37,821 nt of DNA from Mycolicibacterium vaccae NBRC 14118 = CIP 105934 (GCF_001552715.1 NZ_BCRS01000043.1:1-37821); one strand, 5' to 3'. Counted from the first letter of the stretch, positions 1-9,526 are shown. Numbers and translations: made by a program. The notes: generated by a model from the sequence alone, not told the origin.

Positions 1-2
1 GC

Positions 3-257
3 GCCGGGGACGGCTGGCTGGTGTCGCGGTCGGGCAGCCTGGCCCGGCGCCGCGACTGCTTGGCCGCGCCGGGCATCGTCGGATGGACGGTGCGCCAGTC
101 GCTGTGGCAACGCCGGGCCGGGGTCGCGACCCTGGTCGCCGCCACCGCGGCGGGGGTGAAGCGCTACGAGGTCGTCGACGTGCCTGCCGATTTCGCGTGG
201 TCGATCGCCGCCGCGACCTCGCCGTGGCTCGGCGAGACGTCCTGGGCCCGCGGCTAG
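3..257 (+). CDS. C-terminal part of PH-domain (YdbT-like) membrane protein, partial
   Basis: The reading frame is open from the window edge and stops at 257, so only the last 84 codons are visible. The residues resemble the C-terminus of bacterial PH-domain proteins (bPH2, YdbT-like): a basic stretch, a GIVGWTVRQS segment typical of the last PH-domain strands, then a loose tail ending TSPWLGETSWARG. Such proteins are membrane-anchored and of unknown biochemical role. No start codon or transmembrane segment is in view, so the full length and operon partners cannot be judged. The next gene starts 47 bp later and appears to have its own promoter. Confidence 0.65.
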   Translation, partial: AGDGWLVSRSGSLARRRDCLAAPGIVGWTVRQSLWQRRAGVATLVAATAAGVKRYEVVDVPADFAWSIAAATSPWLGETSWARG

Positions 258-270
258 CAAGGGTCTCCGG

Positions 271-298
271 TTGCGCGCCACCGAAGGCGGTTTACTGT
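271..298 (+). promoter_or_regulatory. Candidate leaderless promoter of the HAD gene
   Basis: TTGCGC (271-276) and TACTGT (293-298) are separated by 16 bp, a plausible sigma-A -35/-10 pair. The -10 ends 6 nt before the ATG at 305, so transcription would begin at or next to the start codon. No Shine-Dalgarno sequence precedes the ATG, which agrees with a leaderless mRNA, a common arrangement in mycobacteria. Confidence 0.5.
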
Positions 299-304
299 CG
301 CACC

Positions 305-1120
305 ATGGCCATCGGCGGGATTCTGTTCGACATCGACGGCGTACTCGTGACGTCGTGGAAGCCGATCCCGGGTGCGGCCGAGACCCTGCAGACGTTGGCG
401 GACAACCAGATCGCCTGCGCCTACCTGACCAACACGACCACCAGGACCCGCGCGCAGATCGCCGACCTGCTCACCGAGGCGGGCATGGCAGTGCGCTCCG
501 ACGAGGTGGTCACCGCCGCGGTGCTGACCGCCGACTACGTCCGTGACCGCTACCCGGACGCCCGGTGCTTCCTGGTCAACAGCGGCCAGATCGCCGAGGA
601 CATGCCCGGCATCGACATCGTCTACTCCGGGGAGTTCACCGGTCCCCGCGCCCCCGAGGCGCCCGACGTAGTGCTGCTCGGCGGCGCAGGCCCGGAATAC
701 AGTCACCTGACGCTGTCCTGGGTCTACGACTGGATGGCCCAGGGTGTGCCGGTGGTGGCGATGCACCGCAGCACCGCCTGGACCACCGCCGACGGCCTGC
801 GCATCGACACCGGCATGTACCTGATCGGGATGGAGAAGGCCTCCGGCCGCAAGGCCACCGCCGTCGGCAAGCCGGCCCCTGAGGGGTTCCTGTCCGCGGC
901 CGCCCGGCTGGGCGTGGACCCTGACGAGATGTACATGGTCGGCGACGACCTCGACAACGACGTGCTGGCCGGGCAGGTGGTCGGCATGACGGGCGTGCTG
1001 GTGCGCACCGGGAAGTTCCGTCAGGACACGCTGGACCGTTGGGCCGCAGACGAATTCGCCATGCAGCCGAACCACGTCATCGATTCGGTGGCCGACCTGC
1101 CCGCACTGCTGGAGCTGTAG
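305..1120 (+). CDS. HAD-superfamily hydrolase, class IIA (NagD/4-nitrophenylphosphatase-like)
   Basis: The 271-residue protein opens with the HAD motif I, FDIDGVL, whose two aspartates (D9, D11) are the expected nucleophile and acid/base. Motif II is in the TNTTTRTR segment near residue 40. The GKPAPEGF lysine (motif III) and MVGDDLDNDV (motif IV, Mg2+ ligands) lie in the last third. The large cap between motifs II and III fits the class IIA phosphatases, which hydrolyse small phosphate esters in the cytoplasm; the substrate is not predictable. The ATG at 305 is preferred over upstream in-frame starts because the family begins just before the FDIDG motif and because a -10 hexamer sits immediately upstream. 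The following LLM remnant starts at the base after this stop codon. Confidence 0.88.
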   Translation: MAIGGILFDIDGVLVTSWKPIPGAAETLQTLADNQIACAYLTNTTTRTRAQIADLLTEAGMAVRSDEVVTAAVLTADYVRDRYPDARCFLVNSGQIAEDMPGIDIVYSGEFTGPRAPEAPDVVLLGGAGPEYSHLTLSWVYDWMAQGVPVVAMHRSTAWTTADGLRIDTGMYLIGMEKASGRKATAVGKPAPEGFLSAAARLGVDPDEMYMVGDDLDNDVLAGQVVGMTGVLVRTGKFRQDTLDRWAADEFAMQPNHVIDSVADLPALLEL

Positions 1121-1402
1121 ATGCGGTTCGGGCTGACCACCGCGCTGCCGCGCGACGGTGCCGCGGCCCGGGAGTTCGCGCAGTCGGTCGAGGCGGCCGA
1201 GCTGTCCGCGACCACGGGCGCCGACCCGGAGACCCTGCTGGACTCGCCGTTCGTACTGCTGGGCACCCACGAACAGATGGCCGAGCAACTGGTGGCACGT
1301 CAGCGGGAGTACGGGATCGGCTACTGGACGGTATTCGACGAACTGCCGGGGCGGGACTCCGCGCTACCGGACGTCGCGCAGGTCATCGCGCTGCTGCGCT
1401 GA
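1121..1402 (+). pseudogene. Internally deleted LLM-class F420-dependent oxidoreductase remnant
   Basis: The 93-codon frame joins two ends of a luciferase-like F420-dependent oxidoreductase of about 290 residues. Residues 1-28 (MRFGLTTALPRD...) match the first strand and helix. Residues from about 30 onward (LLDSPFVLLGTHEQMAEQL, then YGIGYWTVFDE) match the conserved C-terminus of the MSMEG_2516-type family. The central part of the barrel, around 200 residues, is missing, including the substrate and F420 pocket, so no oxidoreductase activity is expected. The junction, near base 1205, keeps the reading frame. The ATG abuts the HAD stop codon, so the piece would still be translated with that gene. 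It could be a functional small protein, but decay is the simpler reading. Confidence 0.7.
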
Positions 1403-1468
1403 ATCCGGGCTGGGAACTTCAACCGTTCGGGTGAGGATTTCCCGGTCGGGGCAGCGCTTGATGAGGAC

Positions 1469-2659
1469 ATGACCCGAAGCGGTGGGCACGCGGTGGTGCT
1501 CGGTGCCGGCATGGGCGGGCTGTTGACGGCCCGGGTGCTCACCGAGTTCTACGGCCGCGTGACCGTGCTGGAGCGTGACGCGCTCGACGACGCCGCGACA
1601 CCGGGCCAGGGAGCGCCGCGCAGCCGGCAGCCGCACATGGTGCCCGCCCGCTGCGGGCAGATCGTCGAGGGTCTGTTCCCCGGCGTCACCGAGGAGATGG
1701 TGACCTCGGGGGCGCATCTGTGGGCCGAAGGAGAACTCTCCCGGCTGGACGCCCGCGTCGGCGGCCGCCGCGTGACCAGAACGGGGCATCTGCCCGCCCT
1801 GTCGGGGCCGGCGACCCTGTTCGCCGGCCGGCCGCTCGTCGAAAGGCTTGTGCGCGGGCGTGTCCGGGCACTGCCGGGGGTGGACATCCTCGACCGGCAT
1901 GACGTGGATGCGCTGACGTGGTCGGGTCAGGTGATCACGGGGGTACGTGTCACTGACCGCGCCGGACGCGGAACGTGCGATCTCACCGCCGATCTCGTGA
2001 TCGACGCCACCGGTCGCGCGTCACGGACCCCGGTGCTGCTCGAGCGCCTCGGTTACCGGCGTCCGGTCGAGGTGCGACTGACGGCGCACGCCAACTATGT
2101 GAGCATGCCGGTGCGGATCCCCGGAGGACTCCTGCACGAGCTGATGTTCATCGACATGTTCGCGCCGGACCGGCCGCTGGAGTTCATCATGGCACGGTGC
2201 GAGAACGACCGGTGGAACATGCTGATCGGAACAGTGGGCAGCGCCGCCTCGCCACCGGCAAGTGCCGCCGAGATGTTCAGCTGCGCCCAGCAGCTGATAC
2301 CTCCGCACGCCGTCGAAGCGCTGCGGGTGGCCGAGCCGCTCGGTGATGTCGCGTTGCACCGCTTCCCGGCCAGTCTGTGGCGTCGCTACGACAGGCTGGA
2401 CCGGTTGCCGGGCGGGCTTCTGGTCACCGGCGGAGCGGTCTGCAGCATCAGCCCGATCCACGGGCAGGGGATGACGGTCGCGGCACTCGGCGCCGTCACA
2501 CTGCGAGACTGCCTGCGGCGTGGCCCGGAGCGGTTGCCGCCCCGGCAGTTCCACCGGGCCACCGCCAAGCGCATCAAGACCGCATGGCTGCGGGCTTATG
2601 GCATGAGCGCGAGCATCAGGCGCACCAGATCCGACTGCCGGTGGGTGTCGGTCTTCTGA
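1469..2659 (+). CDS. FAD-dependent monooxygenase, C-terminally truncated
   Basis: The N-terminus has a Rossmann FAD-binding motif (VVLGAGMGGLLTARVL, residues 9-24) followed by an acidic strand end (VLERD). A DLVIDATGRAS motif lies near residue 175, and a CSISPIHGQGMTVAALGA motif near 330 is the GD-like flavin-contacting segment of PHBH/squalene-epoxidase-type monooxygenases. Homologous sequence ends around KRIKTAWLRA (about residue 375, near base 2590). The final 20 or so codons are antisense to the 3' end of the LuxR gene on the other strand, so roughly 60-80 C-terminal residues of a normal family member are gone. A weak SD (GAGGA) precedes the ATG at 1469. It may be inactive; the substrate is unknown. 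Confidence 0.75.
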   Translation: MTRSGGHAVVLGAGMGGLLTARVLTEFYGRVTVLERDALDDAATPGQGAPRSRQPHMVPARCGQIVEGLFPGVTEEMVTSGAHLWAEGELSRLDARVGGRRVTRTGHLPALSGPATLFAGRPLVERLVRGRVRALPGVDILDRHDVDALTWSGQVITGVRVTDRAGRGTCDLTADLVIDATGRASRTPVLLERLGYRRPVEVRLTAHANYVSMPVRIPGGLLHELMFIDMFAPDRPLEFIMARCENDRWNMLIGTVGSAASPPASAAEMFSCAQQLIPPHAVEALRVAEPLGDVALHRFPASLWRRYDRLDRLPGGLLVTGGAVCSISPIHGQGMTVAALGAVTLRDCLRRGPERLPPRQFHRATAKRIKTAWLRAYGMSASIRRTRSDCRWVSVF

Positions 2660-3675
2660 TAGGTGTGCTGCAGGTGCGTCTTGACAGTGGCCAGCGACAG
2701 CGACAGCTCGTCGGCGATGGCGGACAGCCCGAGCCCGCGGCCGACGCGCAGCGCCACTTCGGCTTCGGAATCGGTCAGCGAGAACACCCGGCGCAGAAGC
2801 TGTTTGGGAGGCTCCCGGCGGGCGTCCGGGTCGACGACCACGACCAGAGCGCTCGAATCGCCCTGGTCCGGCAGCGGTAACACGTGGACCACGAGCGGAT
2901 GCGGTGAGCTGCTCCGCGGCACCCGCAGCGAGTCGCCGCTGCGGACACCGGTGCTGCGCGCGGCACAGGACACCGCGCGGCGCAACTCGGTGTCGGCCGC
3001 GGGCGCCGAGAGGCGCATGCGTCCCGAAGTGACGAGAACGTCTGTACCGCAACGTAACAACGACTCCGCTGCGGTATTCGTGTAGGCGACCGTCATGTCC
3101 GGGGCGATGACAGCTGCGGGCGCGGAGAACGCGTCAGCCGGGTGTTCGTGATGTCCGGCGCGGTCGCGCAGCTCGGTCACCGTGTGCTGCGTGCACAGTG
3201 CGCGCTGAAGCTGCGGGATGAACGCGTCGAGGACCTTGACGGTGTCGCAGCCGAACAGCTCGGCGCGCCGTGGACCGGCCACCGCGAACGACCACGGCCG
3301 CGGCGAGCCTGCCAGACGGACGAACAATCCGTCGTCGAGCCCGTATCGGCGGATCCAGTCGACGTGGAACTCAGAACGGGGCTTGAGCGCGACGAGTGCG
3401 GCCCCGCGGTGTGCCAGGCCCACGGCGCTGCCCTCCACCGCGGCCAGCACGTAGTCGAACTGCCGGTAGTAGTCGCGGTACGCGCGCATCGCCGCCTCGT
3501 CGAGGAAGTCACCGGTCCTCAGGACGCGCTGCGCGCCTTCGCCGCGGACCAGCCCCACGGCACCGGCACCGAACACGGCGCGTACCAGCGCCAGCGCCTC
3601 GTCCCACCGGTCGGGCTCCACCGCCGCGGCGTGCACAGCCGCCACCATTCGCGAGAACTCTTCGATTGTGACCAT
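2596..3675 (-). CDS. LuxR-family transcriptional regulator
   Basis: This single-domain regulator of 359 residues carries a C-terminal LuxR/GerE helix-turn-helix: FSLTDSEAEVALRVGRGLGLSAIADELSLSLATVKTHLQHTYQKT, followed by a terminal helix ending MLALMP. The preceding 290 residues look like a PAS/GAF-type sensor fold (for example VIAPDMTVAYTNTAAESLL), with no receiver domain, so a small-molecule signal is more likely than phosphorylation. The ATG at 3675 is chosen because GGGGG lies 5 nt upstream; a GTG at 3687 in the same frame would leave no such site. The 3' end overlaps the truncated monooxygenase by 64 bp, tail to tail. Its target is unknown; the neighbouring monooxygenase is a candidate. 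Confidence 0.82.
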   Translation of the reverse strand: MVTIEEFSRMVAAVHAAAVEPDRWDEALALVRAVFGAGAVGLVRGEGAQRVLRTGDFLDEAAMRAYRDYYRQFDYVLAAVEGSAVGLAHRGAALVALKPRSEFHVDWIRRYGLDDGLFVRLAGSPRPWSFAVAGPRRAELFGCDTVKVLDAFIPQLQRALCTQHTVTELRDRAGHHEHPADAFSAPAAVIAPDMTVAYTNTAAESLLRCGTDVLVTSGRMRLSAPAADTELRRAVSCAARSTGVRSGDSLRVPRSSSPHPLVVHVLPLPDQGDSSALVVVVDPDARREPPKQLLRRVFSLTDSEAEVALRVGRGLGLSAIADELSLSLATVKTHLQHTYQKTDTHRQSDLVRLMLALMP

Positions 3676-3726
3676 GGTTACCCCCACGCAACATGCGCCC
3701 CGGGGTGACGCTACTCGCTGAACTCC

Positions 3727-3755
3727 GCTTATCCAGGGTTCACTTGATCTGTCAC
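3727..3755 (-). promoter_or_regulatory. Candidate sigma-A promoter of the LuxR gene
   Basis: On the minus strand GTGACA (3755-3750) and ATAAGC (3732-3727) are 17 bp apart and resemble a -35/-10 pair. A start near base 3720 would give a leader of about 45 nt carrying the GGGGG ribosome-binding site. The match is moderate only. Confidence 0.3.
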
Positions 3756-3783
3756 GAAATCGGCAGGAACGACGGCGCCGGAC

Positions 3784-5484
3784 CTACGCGGTTAACTCGC
3801 GCTGCAGGATCCGGATCGCTTCGATGCGGGCCTGCAGCTGCTCGCGGGTCGCAGCCGCCACCGGCGGGCCGCCGCAGCGGCGCCGCAACTCGTTGTGGAT
3901 CCAGCCGTGCGGGCGGCCGGTGCGGTGGTGGGCCAGCGACACCAGCGTGTTCAGCTCGGCGCGCAGCTCGCGCAACTGGCCGTGGGTGGTCTTCGGGGCG
4001 ACCACCCCGGCCTCCGAGCGTTTGGTGAGTTGCTCTTCCTGCCTGCGCCGCAACAGGTCTCGCATCGACGCCGCGTCGAGCAGGCCGGGGATGCCGAGAT
4101 AGTCGGCCTCCTCGTCGCTACCCGCCGGGGTCGCCGTGCCGAACGAGGACCCGTCGAAGATGACCTGGTCGAGTTCGGCGTCGGCGCCGAGGTACTCGAT
4201 CTTGTTCTCTTCCTCGCCCGGCTCGTCGCGCTTCTGCTCACGCAACTCGGCGTCGAGCGGGTCCTCCATCGGCTCGCGGTGCGGCTTGCCCAGCACGTGG
4301 TTGCGCTGCGCCTCCATCTCGCTGGCCAGAAGCAGCAGGTTGGGCACCGACGGCAGGAAGATGCTGGCGGTCTCGCCGGGCCGCCGCGACCGCACGAATC
4401 GGCCGATGGCCTGGGCGAAGAACAACGGCGTCGACGCGCTGGTCGCATAGACCCCGACCGCGAGTCGCGGCACGTCGACCCCCTCGGACACCATGCGCAC
4501 CGCGACCAGCCACCGCGACGTGCCCGCCGAGTACTCCGAGATCCGGTCGGAGGCGCTCTTGTCGTCCGACAGCACCACCGTGGGCATTTCGCCGGTGATC
4601 TTGACGAGCAGGTCCGCGTAGGCGCGGGCGGTCGTCTGGTCGGTGGCGATGATCATGCCGCCGGCGTCGGGCACGTGCTGTCGCAGACCCTGCAGTCGCT
4701 TGTCCGCCGCCGCGATCACCGCGGGCATCCACTCGCCCTTCGGATCGAGTGCCGACTTCCAGGCGCGTGCCGTCTGCTCGGCGGTCAGCGGTTCGCCGAG
4801 CCTGGCGGCGTGCTCTTCGCCGGCGCTGTCACGCCAGCGGGCCTCGCCGGAGTAGGCCATGAACATCACCGGCCGCACCACACCGTCGGCGAGCGCGTCG
4901 CTGTAGCCGTAGATGTGGTCGGCCTTGGAGCGGGCGAAGCCGTCGGGCCCGGTCTCGTAGGTGACGAATGGGATCGCGCTGTCGTCGCTGCGGAATGGCG
5001 TCCCCGTCAGCGCCAGCCGGCGGGTCGCGTCGTCGAACGCCTCCCGGATCGCGTCGCCCCAGCTCTTGGCATCGCCGCCGTGGTGGATCTCGTCGAAGAC
5101 CACCAGCGTCTTGCGGTTCTCGGTGCGCACCCGGTGCCTGCTCGGGTGGCTGGCGACCTGCGCGTAGGTCACGACGACGCCGTGGTACTCCGACGACGTC
5201 TGCGAGTTCGAGTTCGAGAACTTCGGGTCCAGCGCGATGCCGTGCCGGGCGGCGGCCTGCGCCCACTGGATCTTGAGGTGCTCGGTGGGCACCACGATGG
5301 TGATGGCCTCGACGGTGCGCTCGGCGAGCAGTTCGGCGACGATGCGCAGCGCGAAGGTCGTCTTGCCGGCGCCCGGGGTGGCCACGGCCAGGAAATCCCG
5401 GGGTTTGGCGGTCAGGTATTTCACCAGAGCCCGTCGCTGCCAGCTCCGCAACGACTGGGTGCTGGGCGCTGCATCAGCCCGCAC
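3784..5484 (-). CDS. DEAD/DEAH-box superfamily 2 helicase
   Basis: The 566-residue ATPase carries ordered SF2 motifs. These are Walker A TPGAGKTT (about 36-43), DEIH (131-134, a DEAH-box variant), LTGTP (159-163), SEGVDVPR (333-340, motif V) and QAIGRFVRS (358-366, motif VI). The layout of two RecA-like domains with a short C-terminal extension rich in charged residues resembles XPB/UvrB-related and restriction-type helicases, but no nuclease domain is visible. It probably unwinds or translocates on DNA or RNA; the substrate is unknown. The GTG at 5484 is supported by GGGAGGAG about 7 nt upstream. The leader contains two repeated hairpins. The stop lies 108 bp from the LuxR gene, on the same strand but with a separate promoter likely between them. 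Confidence 0.85.
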   Translation of the reverse strand: MRADAAPSTQSLRSWQRRALVKYLTAKPRDFLAVATPGAGKTTFALRIVAELLAERTVEAITIVVPTEHLKIQWAQAAARHGIALDPKFSNSNSQTSSEYHGVVVTYAQVASHPSRHRVRTENRKTLVVFDEIHHGGDAKSWGDAIREAFDDATRRLALTGTPFRSDDSAIPFVTYETGPDGFARSKADHIYGYSDALADGVVRPVMFMAYSGEARWRDSAGEEHAARLGEPLTAEQTARAWKSALDPKGEWMPAVIAAADKRLQGLRQHVPDAGGMIIATDQTTARAYADLLVKITGEMPTVVLSDDKSASDRISEYSAGTSRWLVAVRMVSEGVDVPRLAVGVYATSASTPLFFAQAIGRFVRSRRPGETASIFLPSVPNLLLLASEMEAQRNHVLGKPHREPMEDPLDAELREQKRDEPGEEENKIEYLGADAELDQVIFDGSSFGTATPAGSDEEADYLGIPGLLDAASMRDLLRRRQEEQLTKRSEAGVVAPKTTHGQLRELRAELNTLVSLAHHRTGRPHGWIHNELRRRCGGPPVAAATREQLQARIEAIRILQRELTA

Positions 5485-5498
5485 CCACGACTCCTCCC

Positions 5499-5552
5499 AA
5501 CCCGTTGTGCCGTCTCCGACGGCGAAACCCGTTGTGCCGTCTGCGACGGCGA
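5499..5552 (-). repeat. 27-bp tandem repeat forming twin hairpins in the helicase leader
   Basis: Two head-to-tail copies of a 27-bp unit (5499-5525 and 5526-5552) differ at one base. Each contains GCCGTC-3 nt-GACGGC, a perfect 6-bp stem with a 3-nt loop; the single difference falls in the loop. They lie just upstream of the helicase SD (5487-5495 region), so both hairpins would form in the mRNA leader if transcription starts near the minus-strand TAGACT hexamer at 5568-5563. Confidence 0.75.
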
Positions 5553-5599
5553 ACCGGAATGCAGTCTAGGCCAGGGGGTTCCGCGATCGCATATCCGCA

Positions 5600-5624
5600 G
5601 CGTGTCCGGGCGCGGCGTGTCCGG
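5600..5624. repeat. Short direct repeat, GCGTGTCCGG twice
   Basis: Identical 10-mers GCGTGTCCGG occur at 5600-5609 and 5615-5624. Together they also create a GTCCGG/CCGGAC inverted repeat that could form a weak hairpin just past the cupin stop codon. No T-run follows on the minus strand, so a terminator role is doubtful. Confidence 0.4.
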
Positions 5625-5633
5625 ACGACTCGG

Positions 5634-6131
5634 TCACTCGACGAAATGGTTGTCGTTCTTGTCGAACCACTCGCGGCGTTCCTCGTCGGTCAGCTCACCC
5701 AGCTGCGCCAATCCTTCGAAGTAGTGCTCGCGGGGCGCGCCCGGGGCGAACAGGATCAGGATCGACGCCGGTTCGTCGGAGGTGTTCCCGAAGCCGTGGA
5801 TGCCGCCCGGCGGCACGTAGAGGAAGTCCCCGGGGCTTCCGTCGACCCACTCGGTGCCGTTATAGAGCGACAGGCTGCCGGACAGCACGTAGAACGCCTC
5901 GGACATGCCGCGGTGGAAGTGCGGGCCGGGGCCGCCGCCGCGCGGCCCGATCTGCACGCGGTACAGGCCGTAGTCACCACCGGTGTCCTGCTGGTTGGCC
6001 AGATAGTGGTACTGGATGTGGCCGAACGCGTCGTAGTCCGCCGGCTCGTCGCCGCGTTTGAGCCACGCGCTGACCTCCGGGGTGTCGGCGGTGTAGCGCG
6101 GCGGGGGATAGGGCGGCACGACCAGCGACAT
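5634..6131 (-). CDS. Cupin-domain protein
   Basis: The 165-residue protein has both cupin motifs: GPHFHRGMSEAFYVLSGSL, supplying two histidines and a glutamate as metal ligands, and PGDFLYVPPGGIHGFGN with the third histidine. It is a single-domain cytoplasmic beta-barrel likely binding a divalent metal. The enzymatic role is not predictable and could be a dioxygenase, isomerase or sensor. It begins 18 bp after the SDR stop on the same strand, so the two genes are probably one operon driven by the promoter near 7100. Rich Asp/Glu content at the C-terminus (ELTDEERREWFDKNDNHFVE) is unremarkable. Confidence 0.85.
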   Translation of the reverse strand: MSLVVPPYPPPRYTADTPEVSAWLKRGDEPADYDAFGHIQYHYLANQQDTGGDYGLYRVQIGPRGGGPGPHFHRGMSEAFYVLSGSLSLYNGTEWVDGSPGDFLYVPPGGIHGFGNTSDEPASILILFAPGAPREHYFEGLAQLGELTDEERREWFDKNDNHFVE

Positions 6132-6149
6132 GGCGTCAGTGTGCCCTGG

Positions 6150-7052
6150 TCAGTTGACCGGGAAGACCACCTTGGTCAACTCCTCCGAGATTTGCCACAG
6201 GCGGCGCTGCTGGTCGATGTCGTAAGACTGCGGGCTGGACGCGACGACGATGGGCGCGCCGCGCTGCTGGCCGATGCCGTCCGGTCCGTAGTATTGCCCG
6301 CCCAGGACGCTGGGATCGGTGGCCGCCCGCAACGTGGGCAGGGCGCCCCGGTCGGCGGTCTGGGCGAACAGCACGGGGGCGGCGGCCAGGAAGGCGCGCT
6401 CGACCGGCCGCGGCAGGTTGCGGGCCAGATCGGTGGTCGAGGTGCCGGGGTGCGCCGCGACGGCGATCGTCTTGCCGCGCGGGGCCAGCCGGCGCTGCAG
6501 TTCATAAGTGAACATGAGATTGGCCAGCTTGGACTGGGTGTAGGCGCCCATCCGGCTGTAGCTGCGTTCCCACTGCAGGTCGTCCCAGTGGATGGCGCCG
6601 CCCAGCTTGTGGCCGTTGCTGCTGACGGTGACGACGCGGGAACCGGGGACGTCGAGGACGGCGTCGAGCAGGAGGCCGGTGAACGCGAAGTGGCCGAGGT
6701 GGTTGGTGCCGAACTGCAGCTCGAAGCCGTCGGCGGTGGTGCCCTTGGGCGTCGTCATCACGCCGGCGTTGTTGATGAGCAGGTCGATGCGTTCGAAGCG
6801 GGTTTTCAGCGCGTCGGCGGCGGCGCGGATCGAGGACAGCGACGTCAGGTCCAGTTCCTGGACGTCGACGTCGCCGGTGATCTGTGCGGCGGCCCGGGCA
6901 CCCTTGTCGGCGTTGCGCACCGCGATGACCACCTGCGCGCCCTTCGCCGCGAGCGCCTTGGCGGTCTCGAAGCCGAGGCCGGTGTTGGCGCCGGTGATGA
7001 CGGCGGTGCGTCCGGTCTGGTCGGGGATGTCGGCGGTTGTCCAGTCGGTCAT
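6150..7052 (-). CDS. Short-chain dehydrogenase/reductase (Rv0439c-like)
   Basis: This is a classical SDR of 300 residues. It has TGANTGLG (20-27) for NAD(P)H binding, NNAG (94-97), a catalytic serine in VTVSSNG (about 144-145) and YTQSK with Tyr171 and Lys175. The length and the LINNAGVMTTP and NGHKLGG segments fit the retinol-dehydrogenase/protochlorophyllide-reductase-like SDRs common in mycobacteria. Its place just upstream of and divergent from groEL2 matches M. tuberculosis Rv0439c. It starts 105 bp from a divergent TetR gene, with an inverted repeat in between, so it is a probable TetR target. The cupin gene follows in the same operon. The substrate is unknown. Confidence 0.88.
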   Translation of the reverse strand: MTDWTTADIPDQTGRTAVITGANTGLGFETAKALAAKGAQVVIAVRNADKGARAAAQITGDVDVQELDLTSLSSIRAAADALKTRFERIDLLINNAGVMTTPKGTTADGFELQFGTNHLGHFAFTGLLLDAVLDVPGSRVVTVSSNGHKLGGAIHWDDLQWERSYSRMGAYTQSKLANLMFTYELQRRLAPRGKTIAVAAHPGTSTTDLARNLPRPVERAFLAAAPVLFAQTADRGALPTLRAATDPSVLGGQYYGPDGIGQQRGAPIVVASSPQSYDIDQQRRLWQISEELTKVVFPVN

Positions 7053-7069
7053 GGGGCGCTCCTGGGGCT

Positions 7070-7118
7070 CGTATAGTGGACAAACGGGGCAACCGCCCCG
7101 GTTGTCGACGACTATACG
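7070..7118. promoter_or_regulatory. 49-bp inverted repeat between SDR and TetR genes (candidate operator)
   Basis: The left side reads CGTATAGT (7070-7077), GACAA (7079-7083) and CGGGGC (7085-7090). The right side holds the exact complements GCCCCG (7095-7100), TTGTC (7102-7106) and ACTATACG (7111-7118), around a 4-nt centre. Each outer arm holds TATAGT, a good -10 hexamer, one on each strand. The two starts would face each other across the repeat, so a TetR dimer pair bound here could silence both divergent units. Confidence 0.6.
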
Positions 7119-7157
7119 GAACGTGCGCCCCGCTTAGTGTTCGCCAGGAGGGAAACC

Positions 7158-7706
7158 GTGACCCGACCCCTGCGGGCTGACGCGGTGCGCAACCGGGCGC
7201 GGGTCCTCGAGGTCGCCTACGAGACGTTCGCCGCCGAAGGCCTGGCCGTCCCGATCGACGAGATCGCCCGGCGGGCCGGCGTCGGCGCCGGGACCGTCTA
7301 CCGGCACTTCCCGACGAAAGAGGCGCTGATCGCCGCTGTCGCCGAGGACCGGGTGCGCCGCATCGTCGACCACGCGCAGACCCTGCTGACGGTCGAAGGG
7401 CCTGGCCGGGCGCTGTTCGTGTTCTTCCGGGACATGGTGCGCAGCGCCGCGGTCGACCACGGGCTGGTCGACGCCCTGGTGGGCCAGGGGCTGGATCTGG
7501 AGGCGGTCGCGCCGGGCGCCGAAGCGGCGTTCCTGGCGACGCTCGACGAACTCCTGACCGCCGCGCAGCAGGCCGGCACCGCCCGCGCCGACGTCGACGT
7601 GGCCGTCGTCAAGGCACTGCTGGTGGTGTGCAAGGTGCCGCAGGCCTTCGACGGCGACGTCACCGAGCGGGTCACGCAGGTGATCGAGGACGGGTTGAGG
7701 CCCTGA
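7158..7706 (+). CDS. TetR-family transcriptional regulator
   Basis: The 182-residue protein has a typical TetR DNA-binding head, with [48 protein letters not shown] covering helices 1-4. An all-helical ligand domain follows, ending EDGLRP. The GTG at 7158 is chosen because AGGAGG ends 6 nt before it; an in-frame ATG at 7137 has no such site and would add seven residues. It is divergent from the SDR-cupin operon and shares with it the long inverted repeat at 7070-7118, so local autorepression and control of that operon are likely. The ligand is unknown. Confidence 0.88.
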   Translation: MTRPLRADAVRNRARVLEVAYETFAAEGLAVPIDEIARRAGVGAGTVYRHFPTKEALIAAVAEDRVRRIVDHAQTLLTVEGPGRALFVFFRDMVRSAAVDHGLVDALVGQGLDLEAVAPGAEAAFLATLDELLTAAQQAGTARADVDVAVVKALLVVCKVPQAFDGDVTERVTQVIEDGLRP

Positions 7707-7711
7707 CCAAT

Positions 7712-7738
7712 CTTGCACTCGCCCAGGTCGAGTGCTAA
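7712..7738 (+). promoter_or_regulatory. CIRCE element 1 upstream of groEL2
   Basis: The arms TTGCACTC (7713-7720) and GAGTGCTAA (7730-7738) flank a 9-nt spacer, a near-perfect CIRCE (TTAGCACTC-N9-GAGTGCTAA). This is the operator of the heat-shock repressor HrcA. A -35 TTGCAC (7713-7718) and a -10 TAAGAA (7736-7741) sit within or at the edge of the element, 17 bp apart, so HrcA binding would block polymerase. Confidence 0.93.
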
Positions 7739-7746
7739 GAATGCAG

Positions 7747-9512
<1,766 letters not shown>

Positions 9513-9526
9513 GTCCCTTACTGAAG

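Noticed and set aside
3784..5484. XPB (ercc3) assignment for the helicase
   Set aside because: SF2 motifs are general and the XPB-specific regions were not recognised.
3895..7076. Two long plus-strand frames opposite helicase, cupin and SDR
   Set aside because: Both are antisense to genes with complete motifs and lack any recognisable domain.
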